From assembly GCA_036496605.1 (NCBI GenBank), contig DASXKV010000062.1, forward strand, positions 1 to 64,000: a stretch of DNA of 64,000 nucleotides, in the 5' to 3' direction. Shown in pieces: positions 1 through 8,697 of this stretch. Each line of letters opens with the position of its first letter. Positions within the stretch are counted from its first letter, which is position 1. The stretch is from Gemmatimonadaceae bacterium. Its GTDB lineage: Bacteria; Gemmatimonadota; Gemmatimonadetes; Gemmatimonadales; Gemmatimonadaceae. Under the pieces are notes generated by a model. It did not search any database, had not been told where the DNA came from, and saw only the letters and a program-made list of their open reading frames with translations. A program made the position numbers and the translations under genes.

Positions 1-573
1 TCGCTCGAGGCCACCACTGCCCCAAGGAACCCCAGCAGCGGAGCTCGCGGCGTTCTACTCGAAGATTGCCGTTGCGTACACGCAGATCGTGACAATCGCG
101 ACCGACGGGGATGCCCATCGACCGTCGACCTCTGGCATGACTTGCGGCCGGTCTCGAGCAGGGTTCGCCCAGACGAGGATCTGAGCACGCCCGGCCTGCG
201 CGAGCGCTGGGATGCGGGCGACTACACGCCCTTCCACGGGTGGAACAAGCAGGCGGCCCAGGAACATACCGCAGTTTGAGGATGGCGGGACCAATACTGC
301 ATTTGGTCATCGCGTAGCGACGTCGCGCCCCGTGACGTTCGTCCACCGAGGCGCGACAGAAAACAGCGCGCGCCCACCAATCCCAGCGATCGGACGTGGT
401 ATCGCGACACATTCGTGTCACGCTCAGCGACAAACTCTTGTGTCGTCGTCGAGACGGCTTCTCTGGCACAGTCTTGAAACGATGAAACGAGGAGTGGTTA
501 TCTCCATCAGGAGAGTCCATCTTCCAACACCGACGGCGGCGAGGCACGGTTCCATCGTTGCGCGAGGTCCTGT
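1..573. other. Window edge without a firm gene
   Basis: The first ~280 bases keep two forward frames open. One carries a helical-looking stretch (AAFYSKIAVAYTQI) and the other ends in HGWNKQAA...TAV at a stop near 280. Together they could be the frameshifted 3' end of a gene that begins before the window, but no family is recognisable. Bases 281-573 hold the upstream region of the MEDS gene, and I see no clear promoter or hairpin there. Confidence 0.2.
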
Positions 574-1200
574 ATGAGCACGGCGGTATCCCCAGCTCGC
601 CTTGGCGGCTCGCACCTTGGTGCGATACGGCACGTATGCGCCTTCTTCGCCAGCGACGACGAAGCCTACCGCGTGCTTGTCCCATTCATCGTTGATGGCT
701 TCGTTCGCGGTGACAAGGCGGTGCACGTCGTTCGCGCGGGCCACGAGCGCGAGCACCTGGAGCGGCTCGCCGCCGCGGGCCTCGACGTGGACGAGAAACA
801 AGCCGCGGGTCAACTCGAGCTTCGTTTGGACTCCGAGACCTATCTGCGCAACGGCAAGTTCGACCAGGATCGGATGCTTGCCGCCTTCGAGGGCATGGCG
901 AGTGGCGCCAACAGCGATTTCCCCCTCAGCCGTATCGTCTGCGACATGGACTGGGTGGCGGAAACGCCAGTGATGCATAACGACATCATCGAGTTCGAGT
1001 CACGGGTCAACGACGTGTGGAACCGCCACGATGACATCGTCATCTGCGTCTACGATTTGAAGAAGATGAGCGGTGACATGGCCATCGACATCATGCGCAC
1101 GCATCCAATCGTGCTCATTGGCGACGTTCTGCACGAGAATCCATTCTTCGTTCCGCCCGACCAGTTCCTGCGCGAACGGCGGAGCAAAGCGGGGAGGTGA
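574..1200 (+). CDS. MEDS-domain (DcmR-like) sensory protein
   Basis: A 208-residue soluble protein that fills a single MEDS (methanogen/methylotroph, DcmR sensory) domain. After a short leader it has the HVCAFFASDDEAYRVLVPFI start, a GDKAVHVV strand, and a C-terminal IVICVYDLKKMS segment followed by a THPIVLIGD strand, all typical of the family. Known MEDS proteins are small-ligand sensors that often accompany histidine kinases. Its stop overlaps the GTG start of the next gene (GTGA at 1197-1200), so the two are probably translationally coupled and this protein likely feeds the kinase. The ligand cannot be read from the sequence. Confidence 0.8.
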   Translation: MSTAVSPARLGGSHLGAIRHVCAFFASDDEAYRVLVPFIVDGFVRGDKAVHVVRAGHEREHLERLAAAGLDVDEKQAAGQLELRLDSETYLRNGKFDQDRMLAAFEGMASGANSDFPLSRIVCDMDWVAETPVMHNDIIEFESRVNDVWNRHDDIVICVYDLKKMSGDMAIDIMRTHPIVLIGDVLHENPFFVPPDQFLRERRSKAGR

Positions 1201-3710
1201 TCGTGACGGCTGCGGAGACAATCGATCTGCGAGACGCGGAGGTCCAGAGCCTTCGCCGATCGATGAACGACCTTCTCAGCGTCGTCGCGTTGCCCGCGAT
1301 GTGGAGCGGCAACGGGGCGAACGAAATCGTTCACACGCTCACCGAAGCGCTGCGCGGCATGCTCGCGCTCGATCTTATCTACATCTCGCTCGCGTCGACG
1401 AGCGACGGCTCGGCGATCGAAGAAGCACTCGCGTCGCCGAGTCTTGAGCTGCGCAGCGGCGCCTCGAACGTCGGCGCGCAGCTGCGTTATCTGTTGGGCG
1501 AGCGGCGAGACCAGTGGCCGGCGACCGCCCGCGGCTCCTTTTTCTCGAAGGACCTGGCGTTCTCGATCGTGCGTCTTGGCCTCGGCTCGGACGTCGGCGT
1601 GATCGTTGCCGGCGCCGCGCGAGCTGATTTTCCAAGCGCGCAGGACAGGCTCTTGTTGAACGTGTGCGCGAGCCAAGCCGCGGTTGCGCTGCACGAGGCG
1701 AGACTCCGCTCGGAACAGAAAGAAGCACTGCGCGAAATGGCGTTCGATGCGCGCGCTGCCATTGACGGCATTCCCGGGCTGGTCGCCGTCTTGAGCCCGG
1801 ACGGCGCAGTGGAGACTGTGAATCGCCAAATCCTCGACTATTGCGGCGCGACGCTCGAGGAACTGCGAAACTGGGGCACGAACGGAATCGTCCACCCGGA
1901 AGACCTTTCGCAGGTAGTGGGAATCTTCGGGCGGTCGATCGCTGCCGGTGTTCCCTACCAAATCGAGCAGCGTCTCAAGCGCTATGATGGAGTTTATCGA
2001 TGGTTCGACAACCGCGGCGTTCCCCTTCGCGATAGCAGAGGCCGTGTTAGTCGTTGGTATGTCCTGCTGACGGACGTCGATGACCGCAAGCTCGCCGAGA
2101 CGCTGCTCGCGGGAGAGAAGCAACTCCTCGAATTGATTGCATCGGGCCGATCGTTGCCGGACGTCCTCAGCGCGTTGTGCAAGGTTGTCGAAGGCGCCGC
2201 TCCCGATTGCTACTGCGACATTCATCCGATCGACTGGAGCGGCCCAACCATCGCGTACGCGGTTGCACCGTCTCTTCCGCGGAGCTACACCGATCCGATT
2301 GCTGGGACGCCGTTGCGTGGCGACGTCGTCCCCTGCGGCATCGCGGCGAATGAGAATACTCAAGTAATCTCGGAGGATTTCGATACCGATCCACGCTGGT
2401 GCACGGCGCCCGTTCGAAATCACGTGCTCGATCATGGACTGCGGTCGGTGTGGAGCACGCCGATCCGCTCGAAGACGGGAAGTGTGCTTGGAACGCTATG
2501 TATTTATCAGCGCAAGCGTGCGGTCCCCTCACTCCATCATCAGGACATCATCGCACGCGCTACCCACATCGCGAGCATCGCCATCGAGCGCCTCGAGGCC
2601 GAGGACGAGCTGCGTCGGAGCCAGGCGTCGCTCGCGGACGCGCAGCACCTCAGCCTGACCGGTTCCTTCTCGTGGCTGGTGGACAACGACATTCACTCGT
2701 TCTCCGAGCAGCTCTGTCGGATATTCGAGTTCGAGGACGACATCAAACTGACATTCGCGCGCCTCGTCGAGAGGATCCATCCGGACGACGTTCCGATTTT
2801 CTTCGAAAAGAGTGCGGCAGTGCGCGGTGGAAGCGACAGTCCCGACTATGAAATTCGGCTGCTCATGCCCGATGGGCGTCTTAAACATATTCTCGTATTC
2901 GGGCGCACGATCCGTCACGCGGACGGACGGCTGGAGTGCATCGGGGCAGCGCAGGACGTCACCGCGCAGCGACACGCCGAAGATGCGCTCAACAAGGTCA
3001 GATCGGATCTCGCGCACGTCGCGCGAGTGATGACGCTTGGCACATTGGCGGCATCGATCGCGCACGAAGTCAACCAGCCATTATCCGGCATCATCACGAA
3101 CGCCAGTACGTGCCTCCGGATGCTCGACGCAGATCCGCCTAACGTGACCGGCGCGCGGGAGACGGCACGGCGGACGATCAGAGACGGCAATCGCGCCGCG
3201 GAGGTGATCACGCGACTGCGCGGACTCTTTCGGAAGACCGAGATCGTCGCGGAAGAGTTCGACATCCACGAAGCGGCGCGCGAAGTCATCGCGCTCACTC
3301 ACCAGGAGCTGCGGCGCCAACGCGTCACATTGCAGACGGATTTTGCCGACGGCATTCCCATCATCACTGGCGATCGAGTCCAGCTTCAGCAAGTGATCCT
3401 CAATTTTCTGCTCAATGCAGTGGATTCGCTGAGAGCAGTCGAGCGGGATGACCGGCGAATCGTCATCAAGACAGTGGTGCGCGACGGCGTACAGCTATCA
3501 GTGCTGGATAATGGTGTCGGCCTCGCTCCCGAACATGCCGCCAAGGTCTTCGACGCCTTTTTCACGACGAAGGCCAACGGCATGGGCATCGGCCTGTCCG
3601 TCAGTCAATCGATCATCGAGCGCCACGGCGGCCGGTTGTGGGCGGCGCCGAACGACAGCGGCGGCGCGACGTTCTCGTTTTCGATTCCGTTGCCAGAACC
3701 GCGCGCGTAG
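1197..3710 (+). CDS. Multi-sensor histidine kinase (GAF-PAS-GAF-PAS-HisKA-HATPase)
   Basis: A 837-residue soluble kinase with no membrane segment. Approximate order: GAF 40-165, PAS 180-300, GAF 306-465, PAS 484-595, HisKA 605-670, HATPase 715-830. The phospho-acceptor is His623 in IAHEVNQP, the H-box style of FixL/NtrB-like kinases. The N box is NFLLNAVDSL, the G1 box DNGVGL, and the F/G2 boxes FDAFFTTKANGMGIGLS. The GTG start at 1197 overlaps the stop of the MEDS gene; another GTG lies at 1203. Two FixJ-like response regulators on the opposite strand at 6305-7368 are plausible partners, although three hydrolase genes lie between. The signal sensed is unknown; GAF and PAS domains fit a cytoplasmic redox or small-molecule cue. 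Confidence 0.9.
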   Translation: MIVTAAETIDLRDAEVQSLRRSMNDLLSVVALPAMWSGNGANEIVHTLTEALRGMLALDLIYISLASTSDGSAIEEALASPSLELRSGASNVGAQLRYLLGERRDQWPATARGSFFSKDLAFSIVRLGLGSDVGVIVAGAARADFPSAQDRLLLNVCASQAAVALHEARLRSEQKEALREMAFDARAAIDGIPGLVAVLSPDGAVETVNRQILDYCGATLEELRNWGTNGIVHPEDLSQVVGIFGRSIAAGVPYQIEQRLKRYDGVYRWFDNRGVPLRDSRGRVSRWYVLLTDVDDRKLAETLLAGEKQLLELIASGRSLPDVLSALCKVVEGAAPDCYCDIHPIDWSGPTIAYAVAPSLPRSYTDPIAGTPLRGDVVPCGIAANENTQVISEDFDTDPRWCTAPVRNHVLDHGLRSVWSTPIRSKTGSVLGTLCIYQRKRAVPSLHHQDIIARATHIASIAIERLEAEDELRRSQASLADAQHLSLTGSFSWLVDNDIHSFSEQLCRIFEFEDDIKLTFARLVERIHPDDVPIFFEKSAAVRGGSDSPDYEIRLLMPDGRLKHILVFGRTIRHADGRLECIGAAQDVTAQRHAEDALNKVRSDLAHVARVMTLGTLAASIAHEVNQPLSGIITNASTCLRMLDADPPNVTGARETARRTIRDGNRAAEVITRLRGLFRKTEIVAEEFDIHEAAREVIALTHQELRRQRVTLQTDFADGIPIITGDRVQLQQVILNFLLNAVDSLRAVERDDRRIVIKTVVRDGVQLSVLDNGVGLAPEHAAKVFDAFFTTKANGMGIGLSVSQSIIERHGGRLWAAPNDSGGATFSFSIPLPEPRA

Positions 3711-3716
3711 CCAATA

Positions 3717-3740
3717 CGAAGGTATCAATCGATACCTTCG
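3717..3740. promoter_or_regulatory. Perfect palindrome, likely operator
   Basis: Arms CGAAGGTATC and GATACCTTCG pair perfectly around a 4-base centre. They are flanked by direct copies of CCAATACG (3711-3718 and 3742-3749). The site lies 7 bases after the kinase stop and ~110 bases before the epoxide hydrolase start. There is no T-run on either side, so a repressor operator fits better than a terminator. No regulator gene adjoins it. Confidence 0.5.
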
Positions 3741-3851
3741 TCCAATACGTGGCCTTTCGCACAACCAATGAGATTGCTCCCGCGTCGATTGCACGCAATC
3801 GCATACGCGGACGGGGCGCATTTTCACCTTGGTGGGCCGGAGGCCAATCGT

Positions 3852-5219
3852 ATGCCAGAAGTGCCCGACCTCAATCGCCGCCGCTTTGTTGCTGCTGCCG
3901 CGGCAAGCGTTGCTGCGAGTCAGCTTGGTCTTCCCGGTTTCTCCAGGAGAGTTAACGCCATGACCAGTGTGATGACCGAAGTTGAAGCGGCTAGTGAGAA
4001 GAACACGGACATTCGTCCATTTCGGGTCAAGTTCTCGGACGAGGAGCTGGCCGATTTGCGCCGGCGTATCAAAGCGACGAGGTGGCCCGAGCGCGAGACA
4101 GTCTCGGATACAACTCAGGGCGTCCAGTTCGCGACCACGCAAGCGCTCGCGCGGTATTGGGCAACAGAGCACGATTGGCGCAAGTGCGAAGCGAAGCTCA
4201 ACTCTTTCCCGCAATTCCTCACCGAGATCGACGGGCTCGACATCCATTTCATTCACGTGCGCTCCAAGCACGAGAACGCGCTTCCCCTAATCGTCACGCA
4301 TGGATGGCCGGGCTCGGTCATCGAGCAGTTGAAAATCATCGAGCCGCTCACGAATCCCACGGCGCATGGTGGCAGTGCCGCGGATGCGTTTCATGTCGTG
4401 ATTCCATCGCTGCCCGGCTACGGCTTTTCGGCCAAGCCGACGGCGCCCGGCTGGAATCCACCGCGCATCGCGAAGGCATGGACGACGCTCATGCACCGGC
4501 TCGGCTACACTCAGTTCGTAGCTCAAGGCGGCGATTGGGGAAACGCCGTCTCGGAGGTCATGGCGCTCCAAGCACCGCCGGGGTTGCTCGGCATTTCTAC
4601 GAACATGGCGGCAACGGTTCCCGCGGAGATCAGCAAGGCGATGGCGACGGGCGAAGCACCGCCGGCCAGTCTTTCACCAGACGAGCGAAACGCGTGGAAT
4701 CAGCTCGACTTCTTCTATAAAAAGGGACTGGGTTACGCCAACGAAATGGCACTCCGTCCGCAAACGCTGTACGGAATCGCGGATTCGCCAGTCGGTCTCG
4801 CGGCCTGGATTCTCGATCATGACGCACGCAGCTACGACCTCATCGCGCGGGTTTTCGCTGGCGAGAAGGAAGGCCTAACGCGAGACGACATTCTCGACAA
4901 CATCACGATGTACTGGTTGACCAACACCGCGATCTCCTCCGCGCGTCTCTACTGGGACACGGCCCAGCTACCGGCGACGGGAGGATTCTTCGATGTGCGA
5001 GGAGTGGCCCTGCCGGTGGTCGTGACCGTCTTTCCAGACGAGATCTACGCCGCACCACGAAGCTGGGCCGAACGCGCGTATCCGAAGATGATCTACTACG
5101 CCAAACATGACAAAGGTGGCCACTTCGCGGCGTGGGAGCAGCCGCACCTGCTTACCGAGGACCTTCGCGCTGGATTCCGAACCTTGCGTAACCCAGCGGT
5201 GGGGCAGAGAACGTCTTAA
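3852..5219 (+). CDS. Tat-exported epoxide hydrolase (EPHX1/EHN family)
   Basis: A 455-residue alpha/beta hydrolase with the N-terminal EHN domain of microsomal-type epoxide hydrolases (IRPFRVKFSDEELADLRRRI) followed by the hydrolase fold. HGWPGS carries the HGxP oxyanion motif. The nucleophile elbow QGGDWG puts Asp228 as nucleophile. The acid region is near VTVFPDE and the catalytic His lies in KGGHFAAWEQP. The family opens epoxides to diols through an alkyl-enzyme ester. I chose the ATG at 3852 because the twin-arginine signal NRRRFVAAAAASVAAS follows within ten residues; the 28 codons upstream look non-coding. Export to the periplasm is inferred from this signal. A second hydrolase follows 42 bases downstream, so co-transcription is likely. 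Confidence 0.88.
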   Translation: MPEVPDLNRRRFVAAAAASVAASQLGLPGFSRRVNAMTSVMTEVEAASEKNTDIRPFRVKFSDEELADLRRRIKATRWPERETVSDTTQGVQFATTQALARYWATEHDWRKCEAKLNSFPQFLTEIDGLDIHFIHVRSKHENALPLIVTHGWPGSVIEQLKIIEPLTNPTAHGGSAADAFHVVIPSLPGYGFSAKPTAPGWNPPRIAKAWTTLMHRLGYTQFVAQGGDWGNAVSEVMALQAPPGLLGISTNMAATVPAEISKAMATGEAPPASLSPDERNAWNQLDFFYKKGLGYANEMALRPQTLYGIADSPVGLAAWILDHDARSYDLIARVFAGEKEGLTRDDILDNITMYWLTNTAISSARLYWDTAQLPATGGFFDVRGVALPVVVTVFPDEIYAAPRSWAERAYPKMIYYAKHDKGGHFAAWEQPHLLTEDLRAGFRTLRNPAVGQRTS

Positions 5220-5261
5220 TGACTCCTGCGATCGGCCCAGTGCCTTTTCGGAGATAAAAAC

Positions 5262-6308
5262 ATGATCGATGGCGCAGAGATGGATCGCCGAGAATTCTTG
5301 GGTGCGGCGGCGATGACGCTTGCGGCGATTCGTGCGCCAGTCGCCGGCGACAGCGGTCTATCTCACTCGAATCAAGGCGTCGTGCAAGCAGACGCGCCGA
5401 TATCATCGAAATGGTTCGAGGTCGTAAAGCAGATCGATGCGGGAACGCTCAACGTCGGTTACGCCGAAGCCGGGCCGGCAAACGGCCCGGCTGTGATGCT
5501 ATTGCATGGCTGGCCGTACGACATTCAGAGCTACGCAGACGTTGCGCCGCTGCTTACCGCCAAAGGTTATCGAGTGATCGTGCCCTTTTTGCGGGGCTAC
5601 GGCACGACAAGATTCCGTTCGAACGACACACCGCGAAACGGCCAGCAGTCCGCCTTGGCCGTTGACATGATCGATCTGATGGATGCGCTCCAGATAGATA
5701 AGGCAATCGTCGGAGGCTTCGATTGGGGATCGAGAACGGCCGCCATTATGGGCGCGCTCTGGCCCGAGCGATGCAAAGCGCTCGTGCTCGTGAGCGGCTA
5801 TCTCGTCGTCAATCGCGAGGCGAACCAGCAGCCGCTGCCTCCGCGCGCGGAGCTCGGCTGGTGGTATCAGTATTACTTCGCAACGGAGCGCGGCCGACGT
5901 GGCTACGACAAGAATCGTTATGAGTTCAATAGACTCATCTGGCAGCTTGCGTCGCCGACGTGGAAGTTCGCTGACGCCACTTACGATCGCTCCGCCGCCT
6001 CATTCAACAATCCGGATCACGTTGCCATCGTCATCGACAACTATCGTTGGCGACTGAGTCTCACGAACGGGGAGGCGCGGTACGATGATCTCGAGCAGCG
6101 GCTCGCGGCGGCGCCCCTCATCAAGCTCCCGACGATCACGATCGCGAGCGATTTCGATGGTGCGGCGGCGGATGGAGCCACCTATGCCAAACAGTTCGGT
6201 GGTCACTACTCACACCGTGTGCTGCAAGGGGTTGGGCACAATGTGCCCCAGGAAGCGCCCGAGGCATTTGCGCAGGCGATCATCGATGCGGATCGCGCCG
6301 AGCGTTAG
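5262..6308 (+). CDS. Tat-exported alpha/beta hydrolase (Asp nucleophile)
   Basis: A 348-residue hydrolase with a twin-arginine signal (DRREFLGAAAMTLAA) near the N-terminus. The start at 5262 is supported by CGGAGA about 8 bases upstream; an internal ATG at 5280 would also keep the signal. The HGWP oxyanion motif is present. The nucleophile elbow GGFDWGS carries Asp, as in epoxide hydrolases and haloalkane dehalogenases, not Ser. The catalytic His is in GVGHNVPQE. Sequence alone does not separate epoxide hydrolase from dehalogenase activity. Its TAG stop lies inside CGTTAGGC, and the convergent regulator gene uses the same bases for its TAA stop. Confidence 0.85.
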   Translation: MIDGAEMDRREFLGAAAMTLAAIRAPVAGDSGLSHSNQGVVQADAPISSKWFEVVKQIDAGTLNVGYAEAGPANGPAVMLLHGWPYDIQSYADVAPLLTAKGYRVIVPFLRGYGTTRFRSNDTPRNGQQSALAVDMIDLMDALQIDKAIVGGFDWGSRTAAIMGALWPERCKALVLVSGYLVVNREANQQPLPPRAELGWWYQYYFATERGRRGYDKNRYEFNRLIWQLASPTWKFADATYDRSAASFNNPDHVAIVIDNYRWRLSLTNGEARYDDLEQRLAAAPLIKLPTITIASDFDGAAADGATYAKQFGGHYSHRVLQGVGHNVPQEAPEAFAQAIIDADRAER

Positions 6309-6970
6309 GCCCCAGGCGGTCGAAGCAATGCCGCGATCGTCACGAGCTGCGCCAATGATTCGGCGTGCATCTTTCGCATCATACGCCCGCGATGCGCCTT
6401 CACCGTGATCTCACTGATGCCGAGTGACGCGGCCACCTGCTTATTCAACTGGCCGGTCACGACCAGTGTCATCACCTCGCGCTCGCGTGGGCTGAGCGAC
6501 GCAAGGCAATTCTCGAGTGCTAGCAGTTCCTCCTCACGCACGAGCGCTTTGGTGCTGCGCTCCAGCGAGCTCTGAATCGCGCCGAGCAATGCGTCGTCGC
6601 CGAAAGGCTTCGTGAGAAACTCGGCAGCCCCTGCCTTCATCGCCCTGACCGTCATCGGTACGTCACCGTAGCCGGTGATGAAGATGATCGGCATCTCGAG
6701 ACGATCACCGGCGAGTCGCTGCTGCAGCTCGAGGCCGTTCAAGTCTGGCAGATGAACGTCGAGCACGAGGCAGCTCGGCCTGCGGGCGCGCGGGCGAGCC
6801 AGGAATTCCGTCGCCGAGGCGAACGTTTCGCACGGCCAGCCACTGTGCCCGATGAGCAGCTCCAATGACTCGCGCACCGAAACGTCGTCGTCGACGACGA
6901 AGACGACTGGCTTGCTCTCTGTCTCTAGCGGCGTTGTTCGCGGCGCCTGCAACGCTTGGGCGACTACCAT
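6305..6970 (-). CDS. FixJ-family response regulator (receiver + LuxR HTH)
   Basis: A 221-residue two-domain regulator. The receiver spans ~20-140 with acidic pocket VVDDD, phospho-acceptor Asp71 (LVLDVHLPDL) and the conserved Lys in LTKPF. A GerE-type helix-turn-helix spans ~155-215 (LSPREREVMTLVVTGQLNKQVAASLGISEITVKAH). The arrangement is typical of FixJ/NodW/TodT regulators that partner PAS-containing kinases. I chose the ATG at 6970, two bases after the upstream regulator's stop, over an upstream in-frame start that would overlap that gene. The stop shares CGTTAGG with the convergent hydrolase. Its likely kinase is the one at 1197-3710. Confidence 0.9.
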   Translation of the reverse strand: MVVAQALQAPRTTPLETESKPVVFVVDDDVSVRESLELLIGHSGWPCETFASATEFLARPRARRPSCLVLDVHLPDLNGLELQQRLAGDRLEMPIIFITGYGDVPMTVRAMKAGAAEFLTKPFGDDALLGAIQSSLERSTKALVREEELLALENCLASLSPREREVMTLVVTGQLNKQVAASLGISEITVKAHRGRMMRKMHAESLAQLVTIAALLRPPGA

Positions 6971-6972
6971 AA

Positions 6973-7368
6973 TCACCGTGGCGGTGAGGAGGTCGACTGG
7001 CTCTGTCCGAGGGCCAGGGTCACGGCCGTGAGCAGCGCCGACTCCGTGAACGGCTTGAACAAACAATCAACAGCACCCGTCGCGAGCAAGCGCGAACGCG
7101 TGCTCTCCTGGGCGTTGGCGGTGATGAAGACGATCCCGATTGAATGACCCTGACGCGCCAACTCCTTCTGCAGCTCGGGTCCGGTCATCCCGGGCATGGC
7201 AATGTCCAATAGCAAACACTGTGTCTCGTCCAGCGACGCCGATGCCAGAAATGCCGCCGCCGACGCGAACGTCTGCGGGCGGAACCCGAACTCACGCAGC
7301 AGGTCGGGAAGCGACTCTCGTACCGATTCATCGTCGTCGACGACGGCAACGAGTGGTCGATTGATCAT
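6973..7368 (-). CDS. Single-domain response regulator (receiver only)
   Basis: A 131-residue receiver: acidic pair VVDDDES, phospho-acceptor Asp55 in LLLDIAMPG, conserved Thr/Ala in FITANAQ, and Lys in CLFKPF. There is no output domain. It is the first gene of a two-gene unit with the FixJ-like regulator, whose ATG follows this stop by two bases. Such single receivers next to FixJ proteins usually act as phosphate sinks or tune the kinase. That role is inferred from context. Confidence 0.88.
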   Translation of the reverse strand: MINRPLVAVVDDDESVRESLPDLLREFGFRPQTFASAAAFLASASLDETQCLLLDIAMPGMTGPELQKELARQGHSIGIVFITANAQESTRSRLLATGAVDCLFKPFTESALLTAVTLALGQSQSTSSPPR

Positions 7369-7594
7369 TTTAGGGAGTGCTCACGTCTTGCACCGGGCGG
7401 CAGTAAAGTGCCACAGAACCAAGTGATGGTACACCGTCGCCAGGGCCGATCTCCATCATACCTTGGTGTTGCCTCGAGGGCGATGGGTGCCACGCGCGCC
7501 CTGTCGATACCATGGTACAATGGAACCAACGGGGCGCTCATCCCATCTCTTGTGCCCTGGAAGCGGTGAGCTAGCGGCTTGCATCCCAGCCCGC
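7369..7594. promoter_or_regulatory. Divergent promoter region
   Basis: These 226 bases separate the response-regulator pair (left, minus) from the redoxin gene (right, plus) and must hold promoters for both. A TACAAT box at 7514-7519 (forward) overlaps the 10-base palindrome TACCATGGTA at 7508-7517. No convincing -35 element sits at the right distance, so the forward promoter is only tentative. Confidence 0.3.
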
Positions 7595-8677
7595 ATGAGA
7601 CCGATGCCCGATCGTCGCACCTTTCTCGAGATAACAGCAATCACGCTTGCCGGCGGGAGGTTGAACATGTTGCGCTCGTGGCAGCAGCCTTCAACCCCAA
7701 CAGAGCGATCGGTAGCTTCGGACGAGCTCTCCGCGCTCGGGATGGCGACTGCCTGGATCAACTCGTCGGCGCTTTCTCGGGGCGATCTCGAGGGCAAAGT
7801 TGTCCTCGTTCAGTTCTGGACGTTTACCTGCATCAATTGGCTTCGCACACTTCCATACTTTCGGGCATGGGCCGAGAGGTACAGGAGCGCCGGGCTGGTG
7901 TCGATCGGAGTCCACACCCCGGAATTCACGTTCGAGCACGACCTAGACAACATAAGGAGAGCGGTCGCTGCGCTGAAGGTCGACTATCCGATCGCTGTTG
8001 ATAGCGACTACGCAATCTGGCGCGGCTTCAACAACCAGTACTGGCCGGCCCTGTATCTACTCGACGGTCGAGGACGCGTTCGCTACCACCAGTTCGGTGA
8101 AGGTGAGTACGCCGCGTCCGAACGAATGGTTCAGCAGCTGCTCACGGAAGCGGGTTCGCGCGACGTTACCGGGGGACTGAGCTCAGTGGAGGGACGGGGC
8201 CTCGAGGCGGCTGCCGACTGGCGTGACCTCCGGTCCCCCGAGAATTATCTCGGTTACGAGCGGACGGAGCGGTTCGCGTCTCCTGGCGACATCGCGCCTC
8301 GACGCCGGCGAACCTACGCGTTGCCTGCCGAGCTGCGACAGAATGAATGGGCGCTGCAGGGGGATTGGACGATCGACAAGGACCGCATTTCGCCCAATCA
8401 GCCTAACGCGCGGCTAGCCTACTGCTTTCATGGCCGCGATCTCCATCTCGTCATGGGCCCGCCGAGCGGATCGCGTCCGGTGCGATTTCGTGTCTTGCTC
8501 GATGGTAATCCACCCAATGGCGCTCGTGGACTCGACGTGGACTCGCAAGGGAAGGGTGTCGCGAGCGAGCAGCGGCTGTACCAGCTCATTCGTCAGCCGA
8601 AGCCGGTCGTCGATCGCGTGATGCAGGTCGAGTTTCTAGATCCGGGGATCGAGCTCTTCTCCTTCACGTTTGGCTAG
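7595..8677 (+). CDS. Tat-exported redoxin (thioredoxin-fold) protein
   Basis: A 360-residue protein. The Tat-like signal DRRTFLEITAITLAGG supports a start at 7595 or 7604. A thioredoxin-like AhpC/TlpA domain spans ~65-190, with FWTFTCINWLRTLPYFRAW at the active site, then VSIGVHTPEF and the cis-Pro region NNQYWPALYLLDGRG. A C-terminal ~150-residue beta-rich extension (AYCFHGRDLHLVMGP, VRFRVLLDG) resembles the redoxin homologues related to DipZ. The usual CxxC is CINW here, so the resolving Cys is missing and a simple disulfide exchange role is doubtful. No RBS decides between the two ATGs. Confidence 0.8.
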   Translation: MRPMPDRRTFLEITAITLAGGRLNMLRSWQQPSTPTERSVASDELSALGMATAWINSSALSRGDLEGKVVLVQFWTFTCINWLRTLPYFRAWAERYRSAGLVSIGVHTPEFTFEHDLDNIRRAVAALKVDYPIAVDSDYAIWRGFNNQYWPALYLLDGRGRVRYHQFGEGEYAASERMVQQLLTEAGSRDVTGGLSSVEGRGLEAAADWRDLRSPENYLGYERTERFASPGDIAPRRRRTYALPAELRQNEWALQGDWTIDKDRISPNQPNARLAYCFHGRDLHLVMGPPSGSRPVRFRVLLDGNPPNGARGLDVDSQGKGVASEQRLYQLIRQPKPVVDRVMQVEFLDPGIELFSFTFG

Positions 8678-8697
8678 GAACGCCATCCCACACATCG

